Virus record (IMG/VR): IMGVR_UViG_3300010885_049703
Location: 50,260 to 114,259 of that record
DNA length: 64,000 nt
Direction: 5' to 3' (one strand)
DNA from: a virus
Position numbers and translations under genes: made by a program. Every line of letters starts with the position of its first letter. Position 1 is the first letter of the stretch. Of the stretch, positions 49,261 through 57,931 are shown piece after piece. The notes beneath the pieces were generated by a model. It worked only from the letters and a program-made list of their open reading frames with translations. It ran no database searches and had not been told where the DNA came from.

Positions 49261-49710
49261 TTAGATTTTAATTGATAGGGAAGGTTTATGGGTAGGGTAT
49301 TCAATGACACAGCCGTTTTCTCCATCTTCACTGACTTCAATTGTCACTGATCGATCAGAATAACGACTGGCTATTCGAATATATAGCTCATCTGCCATCA
49401 TCTCGCAACTTTTGTAATCTAGCGACAATACACCTTCGTTGCTAGAATACAACGACTCCAGCCAGCGTTTGAACTGGATGAACTCAATGTCGCGGTCGTT
49501 ATGATAAACATCAATGCTGACACGAAAATGGAAAATATGCCTATGAGGATTAGCAAGGAACGAAACATCATATTGGTCTCCTGTAGCCAATGATAGATCT
49601 GTTGCTGCAGCCGGGTAGCGATGGATTCCTTCCCGACGGAACGTGACCCAAATTTGGCGTGTAGCCGTTGCCATAATACGATTGGCTTGATCACGTAGTT
49701 CTTGATTCAT
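49261..49710 (-). CDS. PTPS/QueD-fold-like conserved phage protein
   Basis: 149 residues. RQIWVTFRREGIHRYPAA, the NPHRHIFHFRVSIDVYHNDR stretch and TIEVSEDGENGCVIEY match a family of aquatic T4-like phages. The H-x-x-H and the VSEDGENG end recall the pterin synthase fold, but catalytic residues are not complete by eye, so activity is uncertain. Confidence 0.72.
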   Translation of the reverse strand: MNQELRDQANRIMATATRQIWVTFRREGIHRYPAAATDLSLATGDQYDVSFLANPHRHIFHFRVSIDVYHNDRDIEFIQFKRWLESLYSSNEGVLSLDYKSCEMMADELYIRIASRYSDRSVTIEVSEDGENGCVIEYPTHKPSLSIKI

Positions 49711-50183
49711 GACTTCTCCTGTTTTGATGATTTCTTAGGTTCTCTAACATGACTACGAATAACATGATTATACATGGGTTTTGGAATAAGAGCAACCTGA
49801 AACGGAGCATTTATATAGAAAGCCGACTCTTTTATGTGCCAATCTGGGTCATTTGATTGCATCTTTTCCGCACCACCACGAGCATAGTCCTTTTGCACTC
49901 GGTGACGATCCTTGTCGGTCCAAGTGTCACCATCAAAGTTGTAACTCACAGCAATGCAATCATCCAATTCGCCACCCAAATCAAGATCGCATTTTATATA
50001 ACTATCATTGACATTGAGTTTCTCTGTGGCCGGCAAACGGCCGCGCCCCCAACGATACCATTCATCAATCCTGGCTGTGTGTTCTGTGCCATCTTTTATC
50101 TTGACCATGACATAGGCAACCTTGATACTGTTAGCGTTCCGTGGCGTTATCTGATAAACTTTATCTTCAACCTCTGCGGTCAT
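49707..50183 (-). CDS. Hypothetical phage protein (158 aa)
   Basis: MTAEVEDKVYQITPRNANSI, YNFDGDTWTDKDRHRVQKDY and a basic end KKSSKQEKS. Beta-rich by eye. Overlaps both neighbours by 4 bp. Family unknown. Confidence 0.72.
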   Translation of the reverse strand: MTAEVEDKVYQITPRNANSIKVAYVMVKIKDGTEHTARIDEWYRWGRGRLPATEKLNVNDSYIKCDLDLGGELDDCIAVSYNFDGDTWTDKDRHRVQKDYARGGAEKMQSNDPDWHIKESAFYINAPFQVALIPKPMYNHVIRSHVREPKKSSKQEKS

Positions 50184-50497
50184 TGCCTCAGGCTTTCCAT
50201 TGTGATGATCTTGGCAAGTTCTACATTGAAATCTTGTTCAGATGTGATTATATAGGTCTTGTTTTCATTGCGATCTAATTTTCTATCATAGGTTCTAAAT
50301 GTCACAAGTGATCCACCAATGACTTTTTTTAGATTGATACGCAAGCCATCATTGAGCTCGTGTGGGTCTTCTTCTATGTCCCGTACCCGGTTGGATGATG
50401 CTAGTTCCTGTGGATAATCACCACCGGGGTCAATGAAATGCTTGTTTTGCCATGCCCATCTGCTTTTGCGTATGAACCACTGATCAAACCATTTCAT
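50180..50497 (-). CDS. Hypothetical phage protein (105 aa)
   Basis: Start at the ATG at 50497, an ATGA overlap with the upstream stop (MKWFDQWFIRKSRWAWQNKH). Contains NLKKVIGGSLVTFRTYDRKL and a FNVELAKIITMESLRQ tail. Family unknown. Confidence 0.68.
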   Translation of the reverse strand: MKWFDQWFIRKSRWAWQNKHFIDPGGDYPQELASSNRVRDIEEDPHELNDGLRINLKKVIGGSLVTFRTYDRKLDRNENKTYIITSEQDFNVELAKIITMESLRQ

Positions 50498-51003
50498 TGC
50501 CATACCTCGTCGTCTTTGTAGGCGTCCCAACCGGTGAAAGTTGACGCTGATTGTAAATCGTGTAGTCTGTGGCACCACACTCCTGGATTACTCTTATCAA
50601 AATCAATGTCATCTATTTTCAACACAGCATTGTACCCTAGTTGATTGATATAAGGTAACTTGGCTGAAATCATGGGAATAAATCTGCGATATTCAGGCAG
50701 TGCGGATTCCAATAGGCCTTCCGCTTCGGCAATGTCAATATCCAGGGTGACCCAATAATCCTTCTTGAGAAAGTATTTGGCCATGCCTTCAAAGTAACTC
50801 CAGTTTTCGGCACTGGCACTGCGTGGAAAACTATGATTGGCACCAAGGTAGATGTGACGAGCGCCAAAACTTTCGGCACGTCGTTCAATCTCATTGACGT
50901 TTTGTACTCCTACTACAAACACAGTTGGTTGTTGATATTGCGCGGTGTGTTCAACTTCTACACCAGTGAAAATATTAGCTGTTTTGTGACCCTGACGTTC
51001 CAT
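50494..51003 (-). CDS. Conserved phage protein (169 aa)
   Basis: GVEVEHTAQYQQPTVFVVGV, HIYLGANHSFPRS and FIPMISAKLPYINQLGYNAV mark a family widespread in T4-like cyanophages, probably with a TIM-barrel-like alternating pattern. Function unknown. It overlaps the DUF465-like gene by 29 bp. Confidence 0.8.
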   Translation of the reverse strand: MERQGHKTANIFTGVEVEHTAQYQQPTVFVVGVQNVNEIERRAESFGARHIYLGANHSFPRSASAENWSYFEGMAKYFLKKDYWVTLDIDIAEAEGLLESALPEYRRFIPMISAKLPYINQLGYNAVLKIDDIDFDKSNPGVWCHRLHDLQSASTFTGWDAYKDDEVWQ

Positions 51004-51205
51004 CTTCGGCCTTCAATTTAGTGAGTTGATCTTTGAGTTGTAATTTAAGTTTTTTGATATCGCGTATTCGATCGTGATCAGCAATGGGATGTTTTTCTAA
51101 CTTACCTAATTGCTTTTCCAATCTATGATGCTCTCGTTCAAGTTCTTTAGTGCTAAGTTCTTCTATATTACTGCTGTTGCTCAAGTTGGTCAAGTCTTGA
51201 TTCAT
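50975..51205 (-). CDS. DUF465-like coiled-coil protein (76 aa)
   Basis: Start at the ATG at 51205 (MNQDLTNLSNSSNIEELSTK). EHHRLEKQLGKLEKHPIADH and IRDIKKLKLQLKDQL match the YdcH/DUF465 helical hairpin. It overlaps the dpdA-like gene by 38 bp and may be its partner. Function unknown. Confidence 0.72.
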   Translation of the reverse strand: MNQDLTNLSNSSNIEELSTKELEREHHRLEKQLGKLEKHPIADHDRIRDIKKLKLQLKDQLTKLKAEDGTSGSQNS

Positions 51206-52700
51206 CCAAATCTCCTTCTGAATCCTTTTCTTCCACTGAGAAAAGTGTATTAAACATAGTGTGGGCATTGTTTGCCCGTTTTCCGGTGTGTCCTCGAGTA
51301 CCAATTATCTGTTCCCAGAGTTTCTTGTGATGGTCAACCAATGCCAAACTTTGTTGGCGGTCTTTTTTGGCAAAAACTTCATCAACAATGTTTCTAACTG
51401 TAATACGATCAAATGATTCTTGTAGTAGCATACTGGGCACAATACCTGAGTCATATGCACGATTGGCACGTTGTACTGATTCAAGATGCATCCAAACATT
51501 ATGCCCCATCAACAACGCATAGGAGAAACTATCCCAACTTGTCTTGCCTTCCTTGCCAATTTTATTTAAGTCGCCGGGTTTGTACACACAGATATCTGAT
51601 ATCTTCAGGCGTGCGCTGATGGGCGAGTCTTCAAACTGTTTGTGAATGCCATCCTGCATCACTGCATCACGAAAACTGCGCGAGTCTGCAGCATACTTTT
51701 TGTTGTCTGCTGTGGGTTCCATGAAGTAGTTGAAACGTCCACGATCTTCGATTCCAATACTGTGATACAACTGTCCATTGGCAGTGGCCAGGAATGGTGA
51801 CGCACAATCAAAAGAGATGGTAAAATTAGGATTGTGATAGCGACGTACTGCTCGCATGATGTCAGTGAGCAACAACGCCCACTCCAGTCTTGATGTGCCC
51901 AAGAAGTGCATCCAGTCATGAGTACCTTGCTCAAGTAACCCATCGTGTATCAGTGTAACAATTCTGCGCATCACTAAGTGAGCATCGCACATGTTCTGAC
52001 CGCCCATGCCCCAGCCATTGAAATGACGTCCAGGGTATTGTTTGGGGTCACAGTATTGTTTCATCAGGTCATACCAGCGATCGGCTTCACTGTGATTGGC
52101 ACCTTGCAACACATTCAAGAACTTTGTGCCACCTTCAGCAACTCCACGACGATGTTTGATAAAGTATTCATTGTTGTAGTGTGTGGCTCGCACAGCATCA
52201 TCATAGTCTCTGATGCCAGTTTTTTCAGTAGCACCTGGCACGTTGGAAGTCCATGTGGGAATGTCCAGTGTCATACCATAGTCGGCCATGCCATCTAACC
52301 ACTTCAGCGCAGCATCGCGTTTCTTCTGTGCCCGGGGACACTTGGGATCTTTCCAATCGCCTTCCCATACACCTTTGGCAATTTGGAATCCACCTGAATC
52401 GCACAGCAAGGTAGTATGTTGACCCCGATTGCGCATCATATCTTCACGAGGATCGTGTTTGGTCAAATCTAAATTGGCATGCCCTGCTGAGTACAATGCC
52501 CAACGGTAAGGAAACAATCCTGCTTGATCATTGAAAATGTTCAACATCTCCATGTCAGGAAGACCAGCCGGCATGCGTGTAGCATCAACATAGGGTTCAA
52601 ACCGTTGACGTCCAACATACGTACTGTAGAAACTTGATACCGCAGGAAGGAACACGGCATAGTCATGCTGTGCTGCTGTTAAGTCATGCTGGTCACTCAT
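51168..52700 (-). CDS. dpdA: DpdA-like 7-deazaguanine transglycosylase (TGT family)
   Basis: 510 residues. CDSGGFQIAKGVW near residue 99 carries the TGT active-site DSGGFQ, and DYGMTLDIPTW and GMGGQNMCDAHLVMRRIV follow, all of the tRNA-guanine transglycosylase barrel. Compared with bacterial Tgt the protein is longer, as in phage DpdA enzymes that exchange guanine in DNA for 7-deazaguanines. With folE, queD and queE in the same window, DNA modification is more likely than tRNA queuosine. No QueC is visible. Confidence 0.85.
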   Translation of the reverse strand: MSDQHDLTAAQHDYAVFLPAVSSFYSTYVGRQRFEPYVDATRMPAGLPDMEMLNIFNDQAGLFPYRWALYSAGHANLDLTKHDPREDMMRNRGQHTTLLCDSGGFQIAKGVWEGDWKDPKCPRAQKKRDAALKWLDGMADYGMTLDIPTWTSNVPGATEKTGIRDYDDAVRATHYNNEYFIKHRRGVAEGGTKFLNVLQGANHSEADRWYDLMKQYCDPKQYPGRHFNGWGMGGQNMCDAHLVMRRIVTLIHDGLLEQGTHDWMHFLGTSRLEWALLLTDIMRAVRRYHNPNFTISFDCASPFLATANGQLYHSIGIEDRGRFNYFMEPTADNKKYAADSRSFRDAVMQDGIHKQFEDSPISARLKISDICVYKPGDLNKIGKEGKTSWDSFSYALLMGHNVWMHLESVQRANRAYDSGIVPSMLLQESFDRITVRNIVDEVFAKKDRQQSLALVDHHKKLWEQIIGTRGHTGKRANNAHTMFNTLFSVEEKDSEGDLDESRLDQLEQQQ

Positions 52701-53503
52701 TGAATACCTAATTGTTTTCTTATGTTTGTTGCACTGATAGAAGATATTTGATCATCAAACGTTTCTTGTTCAATTTTATATCCAACATCTCTACCATAGG
52801 TGATGTTTACAATGTTTGGTACAACTTGAATTTCATACTGGCCCTGATATATAGGATCTAAGTCTCTCTGTATAAAACTTTTAACTTTGGCAATTTCAAA
52901 AGGATTTGATCCTTGCCATCCCTGGCAATCTCTAATCATTATACACACTTGACCTGTCTTGGCAATAGCTCTTTCGAACAAAGCTCTATGACCATCGTGC
53001 CAAGGCTGCCAGCGACCCAACATTTGCACAGTTTCTCGTTGCCAGTCAAATTGAGGGCGACGCCGATTGTCTAAAATGTGCTCGGCAATAAATTCTGCCC
53101 ACTTTTCAGCGTTCTGTTCAGTGATGCGAAAATCGTAGACATCTGGTTCGGCAAATATAGCATTGGTATCAGCGTAACGACCTTCACGAATAGTGTCTAT
53201 CCAAATGGTCCAATCAGCTTTGAAATTGTGCCGTTGCTCTGGTAAAGGCGCTACAAAGTCCACAATTACGTAGTCAGCATCACTGGCATCGGCTAATTCG
53301 CGCATCCTGTGACTCTGGCGGATACGCCCAGCTTCACTGAAATCCCAGTCATTGAATTTTTTTCTCACGTCGTCGGCATTGAACCATTCCACACGGATGC
53401 CATGCCCTTCGTGCTGAAAACTACTGAGAAGTTGTTGCAAAGCTCGTGCCATGAAAGTTTTACCTGACCCCGGCAATCCCATGATTAATATGCGTTGTGC
53501 CAT
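52697..53503 (-). CDS. P-loop kinase / nucleotidyltransferase fusion
   Basis: 268 residues. N-terminal domain: Walker A GLPGSGKT at 9-16, resembling adenylylsulfate kinase. C-terminal domain: HxGH-type nucleotidyltransferase (GRWQPWHDGHRALF, then ISATNIRKQL), similar to cytidylyl- or NMN-adenylyltransferases. Known bifunctional in phages of this kind. Substrate unknown. It ends 1 bp from the clamp gene. Confidence 0.82.
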   Translation of the reverse strand: MAQRILIMGLPGSGKTFMARALQQLLSSFQHEGHGIRVEWFNADDVRKKFNDWDFSEAGRIRQSHRMRELADASDADYVIVDFVAPLPEQRHNFKADWTIWIDTIREGRYADTNAIFAEPDVYDFRITEQNAEKWAEFIAEHILDNRRRPQFDWQRETVQMLGRWQPWHDGHRALFERAIAKTGQVCIMIRDCQGWQGSNPFEIAKVKSFIQRDLDPIYQGQYEIQVVPNIVNITYGRDVGYKIEQETFDDQISSISATNIRKQLGIQ

Positions 53504-54229
53504 TTACTTGGTATGCGCTGGGAGAATGTAACGATACACAGCCAAGCCTGAATCAACTGTGATTTCTGCTGCGCCATCATCACTGATCTTGATTTTCTTG
53601 TCACCACTGAGATTCATAATTGAAATAAAAGTAGACACCGGCCAAGCCCAGGCACGTTTGAGCTGTCCAGTAATGTCCGGTTGAAACACAAAGTTTCCAG
53701 CGTGAGTTGAATGATCACCAAAGAAGAACTTCAAGTCTGTGCCTTCAGTTTTGGCCTGGAACAATGTTTCTTCAGCATTGGCCTGTGCCTGCATCTTCAA
53801 ACGTTGGATGCCGGCAATAGTGGGTTCAAACTCAATGTGCCACTTGGGTTCTTTAAACGTCACTGCTTTTAATTTGTCAGACACAATTTCACGGCTCATG
53901 AAACGATAACTATTTTTAAAATCTCCGGTGGCGTTTTCAAATGCAATACCGTCGGGCTCGCCAGTGCTCTTCTTTGTGATGGACAGTTTGGAATTCTCAC
54001 GATACTCTTGTAAGTTCAAAAGAATTTTTAGTTTATTGAGATTAGGCATGCCAAATGTTCCGATGAATTCTGCGGATGGGGTGGCAAATCGTCCTTCAAC
54101 TATTACTTTACGTTCTTTGTCATCAATGCCAGAAATCAAAGTTTCTTTGTCAGTGCCTGTGACTTTGATCAGGTCAATACAACCAAGATCAAATGTGTGT
54201 TCTACTAAATCCAAAAGATTGTCTTTCAT
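53504..54229 (-). CDS. 45: Sliding clamp (T4 gp45-like)
   Basis: 241 residues. FGMPNLNKLKILLNLQEYRE, the WPVSTFISIMNLSGDKKIKI segment and the YRYILP tail match T4-like clamp proteins of aquatic phages. It rings DNA as the processivity factor of the polymerase at 55217 and, in T4, activates late transcription. Promoter at 54253-54281. Confidence 0.9.
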   Translation of the reverse strand: MKDNLLDLVEHTFDLGCIDLIKVTGTDKETLISGIDDKERKVIVEGRFATPSAEFIGTFGMPNLNKLKILLNLQEYRENSKLSITKKSTGEPDGIAFENATGDFKNSYRFMSREIVSDKLKAVTFKEPKWHIEFEPTIAGIQRLKMQAQANAEETLFQAKTEGTDLKFFFGDHSTHAGNFVFQPDITGQLKRAWAWPVSTFISIMNLSGDKKIKISDDGAAEITVDSGLAVYRYILPAHTK

Positions 54230-54252
54230 AGGTTCTCCAATATGATACGTTT

Positions 54253-54281
54253 ATTATAACAGGGGTATTTAGATTTTACAA
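54253..54281 (-). promoter_or_regulatory. Sigma70 promoter of clamp gene with late octamer
   Basis: TTGTAA (54276-54281), 17 bp, TATAAT (54253-54258); TCTAAATA (54266-54273) within the spacer. Confidence 0.72.
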
Positions 54282-55220
54282 CTATTTTGGTATAATTTTT
54301 GCAAGACTTTGTCCGCCGCGTAGTGTGGTGAGTTCGCCGGGCTTGCACAGTTCCACCCAGCACAGCGTATCGTTGCAATAGGTATAGGAATGTTCATATC
54401 CCAACATTTTGGCAAGATTTATCAGCATTTCACCGGGCGTATAACAGCAATAAATTGACTCACTTAACATTACACCATTGGCATAATCACAGTTATTGAA
54501 AGTAAAAATAAATGCACCACCGGGTCTAAGTTTGGTCAACAACTCAGACAAATAATGTTTGATAATCTCAAAAGGTCTAAAGTTAAAAAAGTTATAGGCA
54601 ACAACCAGTCCAAACTGGTTGTTAGGAAGAAAGTTCATCATTGGCTCAGATTCGCTTTCTTTAACAACATAGGACCTTAGATGTCGTTGATATCGCTTGT
54701 TAAATCTTTCTATACTTGGCACAAGTAAGTCGTAATCCTGATCAACAAGATACAAAGGGCTACTAGAAACAAGATCCAATACATGTTCTTCGGTGGCCGG
54801 CCTAAAACACACTGCCGGGTATTGCCAGTCGGACCAAGATTTGACACGTGCTCTAAAGATCTCATATTCTTCATCAGTAATAGCCAATTTCCGATTTAAA
54901 ATATAAGGTATAGTTTCGTGTTGCATTTCGTTGACATACCATTTGTAACTTTTTTCAAAGTACTGTGGCTGTATTTCTTCTACCAAAGCGTTGACGCTTT
55001 GCGAAATGTTTTTTAACTCTTGTTCTAAATCATGCAACGAATTAAGAACACCATCAACTTTTCTTTGAACATCAACTTCATACATGTTACGAACATTTAC
55101 TTCGGTTCGAACCATAGACATAAGTTCATCAAGATGGGAATCAATAGTCCATCGATAATCAACATTATTGAGTATCTGGTCAATTTGATTTTTATATCTA
55201 ATTATGTCGCTGAGCTTCAT
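54282..55220 (-). CDS. Methyltransferase-like protein with N-terminal coiled coil
   Basis: 312 residues. The first 90 form a charged helix (DVQRKVDGVLNSLHDLEQEL). A class I methyltransferase-like core follows: FGLVVAYNFFNFRPFEIIKH, LRPGGAFIFTFNNCDYANG, though the glycine-rich motif I is not clean. Conserved in T4-like cyanophages. Substrate unknown. It overlaps the polymerase by 4 bp. Confidence 0.72.
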   Translation of the reverse strand: MKLSDIIRYKNQIDQILNNVDYRWTIDSHLDELMSMVRTEVNVRNMYEVDVQRKVDGVLNSLHDLEQELKNISQSVNALVEEIQPQYFEKSYKWYVNEMQHETIPYILNRKLAITDEEYEIFRARVKSWSDWQYPAVCFRPATEEHVLDLVSSSPLYLVDQDYDLLVPSIERFNKRYQRHLRSYVVKESESEPMMNFLPNNQFGLVVAYNFFNFRPFEIIKHYLSELLTKLRPGGAFIFTFNNCDYANGVMLSESIYCCYTPGEMLINLAKMLGYEHSYTYCNDTLCWVELCKPGELTTLRGGQSLAKIIPK

Positions 55221-57883
55221 GTAAATTCAAACAGGCTTTGAAATGTATTTTCTGTATTTGTTGCTATTCCCAATTCCCAATCAAGAACACCCAACAGGTT
55301 GTCAACTTTGGCGTCAATCACAGTTGACTCCATCTCACGATCATCAAACGGCAATTCTTTGAACCATGCAGGCAAGTGCAATTCGTCAGTGGGATAGCCA
55401 ATTGACGTCCATCCTAGTGCATTACTTCTGAGTTTACAAACAATTGTTTTCATGCCATCAACAACGGCAATGCTGTAATTATCACTGTGCATTCTGCGCA
55501 TAGTATTCCAGTTCATTGCTGCACGTACATGTCCGGGCATATTGGTCTTACCTTCTCTCTGCTCGGCCTTGACAAATTTAGTGAGATTGTTTACACGTTT
55601 GGGAGTACCTTTTTCCCAACCTGGACGTTCTTTGAACACATACTTAAACTCTTTGATCTTCTCTACAACTGCATCCTTTTCAGCACCAGTCAACACATCA
55701 TTTAGAATTTCCGACAAAAAGTCTTGAATTACTTTGGGAGTATCGCTACGTTTTAGATCCAATCCCATGGCTTTGACTTTACCAGGTTTGCCATTGATAT
55801 CTGTGCGTTTGTTTTCTTTGTCATAGTACAGCACTGCATAGCGTTTCTTTGTGATAAACAGCCCTTTACTACAAACCAGTTCACGACCACCACGTATCAC
55901 TGCACCCATGTCTCGGGGTATGTGAAATGCAGTTTCCATGAACCCCGGAAAGCTGTCATTGACTTGATCGGCAATACCATCGTATAGCTGTACACACACA
56001 TCTTTGTTCCACTCCGTGCGACCTTCTTCTACTTCTTTTTTCAGTACTGGCCAGGCTGAAAAGTAACATGAGTCAGTGTCACCATAGATAATTGTTTCGC
56101 CTGTGTGATCATACTTGCCTGTGAGACACTCGTTGACGTAAGCGTCCATATGCTTGGCCACGGCTCTTCCAGTAAGTGTGGTTGATTGACCAATTCGTTT
56201 ATCAAAAAACCTACAACCAGGGTTGAGAATAGCGCCATACAAACTATTAAGATTAATCTTTTTAACCAACTGCCTCTTGTCCCAGTATTCAAACTGTGCA
56301 TCATCTGTTCCTTCATAATCTCTTGCTTTTGTTTGCATATCCTTGCGTTCGGCATACCAACGTTTGAGCAAGCCTGGAACCACACCTTCTCGTTCGTAAG
56401 TAAAAATAGTGCCATTGGCCGACAATATCCAAGGTTGATTACTATCAAAAATTATTCTCCAAATTTCAGCAGCTGAGTACACAGTCTCTTCGCCATCTTC
56501 CCAATCAACTGTGATTTCAGTGCCACGTTGCTGTTCCATCACAGCAGTATATTCAAGACTACCAAATAACCCTTCCCACGCAGCAGCAAAACTTGCACCG
56601 CCTTGAATTTTATCTGCAATGTACCTGTCGGTCATTGTTGGTCGGAATTGACCAACAATTGTCTCAGTGGCCATGTTAAGAGCACGGATTGCTGAGGGGT
56701 AGAGCGAGTTAATGTCAATTGATCCGATCCAGTCGTGAAGACCTTTTTTTGGATAAGCAACATAGGCACCTGCGGCTTGTGTGTCTTCATCTGTGAGTCT
56801 TTCTCTACGGTTGGGCACTACCAATCCACGTTCGTGGGCTTCGTTGATAATTGCTTGTTCTGTCACTGCCACGGCACCCATTGTGGTCTGCAGCAACACA
56901 GTATTTTCATGTGCCAGAGTATTGGCAAGGTCCAAGAACTTTAGTTTCTTGTCTAGTTTGGCCAACAGCACAACGTCTTGTCTGTTGTAGTCAATGAATA
57001 GTTTAAAGTTTTGATTGTAGAGTTGATCAAGTGTTCCTTCAAATGCTGTCTTGCCCCCAACCTCTTCGTATTCACCAATGGCATCCAGGCTATAGCTGTG
57101 ACGTTCTTCATATGTGTACTTGCGATACAATTGCATATAGTCCATGTGTACGCGGCCTACGAGGTCGTATGTCTGTGCTTCGGCACCAAATCTTTCAAAC
57201 GTCCTTTGCTTAGGAAGTTGCCCCCACAAACAGAATTTGCGTGTATCATCTTTGCTGAGAACTCTAATCACACGATTTACAGTATAAGGAATATCATAGC
57301 CTTCTGAGTTCCATCCACTCAACACATCAGCGTCATCAATAAGATCCAAAAACATCTTCAGCATCTCTGATTCTGATTCAAACAAGAAAGTGTTGTCAAA
57401 GTCTGCAACAAGCTCTTCAGCAGTTTCCATGCTGATGTGACGCGGAGGTATGGCCAAGGTCACAAGTTGATCTAACCAGCTCAGATATACTGATATTGCT
57501 GTGATGGGATTGAATGGATCATCGGGTCTTGAATATCCTTTTTCCGGATCAAAGTCTACTTCGATGTCAAAGAATGCTGCATGTAAACGCGGTGCGTCAT
57601 GGCCTTTGTAGTTTTCTTCTAGACAACGGAACACAGGATTGATATCAGACTCATAGAATCTTTTGCCGTTTTGAATGCGCAGTTCCTTGCGAAACTCTTT
57701 GTTGCTGCGTGTGGAAAATCTAGACACCGGAGTGCCATAGATACTTTGGAACTTTCCACGAGGGTCATCGTAGTAAAAAATATAGTTGGCCGGATACTCC
57801 TGGTATTGTCGAATACCATCACGACGTTCTACTACGTGTATGCGATCGTGCTCACGATCAAATAAGGCATCAATATAACTCAT
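55217..57883 (-). CDS. 43: Family B DNA polymerase (T4 gp43-like)
   Basis: 888 residues. Exonuclease I: FFDIEVDF with D106 and E108. Polymerase motif A: SIDINSLYPSAIR; motif B: KINLNSLYGA; motif C: YGDTDS. Complete length for T4 gp43. It replicates the phage genome with the gp45-type clamp nearby. The ATG lies exactly 6 nt after the TATAAT of a consensus promoter, so the mRNA would be leaderless. Confidence 0.96.
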   Translation of the reverse strand: MSYIDALFDREHDRIHVVERRDGIRQYQEYPANYIFYYDDPRGKFQSIYGTPVSRFSTRSNKEFRKELRIQNGKRFYESDINPVFRCLEENYKGHDAPRLHAAFFDIEVDFDPEKGYSRPDDPFNPITAISVYLSWLDQLVTLAIPPRHISMETAEELVADFDNTFLFESESEMLKMFLDLIDDADVLSGWNSEGYDIPYTVNRVIRVLSKDDTRKFCLWGQLPKQRTFERFGAEAQTYDLVGRVHMDYMQLYRKYTYEERHSYSLDAIGEYEEVGGKTAFEGTLDQLYNQNFKLFIDYNRQDVVLLAKLDKKLKFLDLANTLAHENTVLLQTTMGAVAVTEQAIINEAHERGLVVPNRRERLTDEDTQAAGAYVAYPKKGLHDWIGSIDINSLYPSAIRALNMATETIVGQFRPTMTDRYIADKIQGGASFAAAWEGLFGSLEYTAVMEQQRGTEITVDWEDGEETVYSAAEIWRIIFDSNQPWILSANGTIFTYEREGVVPGLLKRWYAERKDMQTKARDYEGTDDAQFEYWDKRQLVKKINLNSLYGAILNPGCRFFDKRIGQSTTLTGRAVAKHMDAYVNECLTGKYDHTGETIIYGDTDSCYFSAWPVLKKEVEEGRTEWNKDVCVQLYDGIADQVNDSFPGFMETAFHIPRDMGAVIRGGRELVCSKGLFITKKRYAVLYYDKENKRTDINGKPGKVKAMGLDLKRSDTPKVIQDFLSEILNDVLTGAEKDAVVEKIKEFKYVFKERPGWEKGTPKRVNNLTKFVKAEQREGKTNMPGHVRAAMNWNTMRRMHSDNYSIAVVDGMKTIVCKLRSNALGWTSIGYPTDELHLPAWFKELPFDDREMESTVIDAKVDNLLGVLDWELGIATNTENTFQSLFEFT

Positions 57884-57889
57884 GTTGTT

Positions 57890-57918
57890 ATTATATAAAA
57901 AAAGAATGTAATTGTCAA
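57890..57918 (-). promoter_or_regulatory. Consensus sigma70 promoter of the DNA polymerase, ATG at +1
   Basis: TTGACA (57913-57918), 17 bp, TATAAT (57890-57895), AACAAC, ATG at 57883. With transcription starting 6-7 nt after the -10, the ATG itself is the start point. Confidence 0.85.
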
Positions 57919-57931
57919 CGGTTTAATACTA

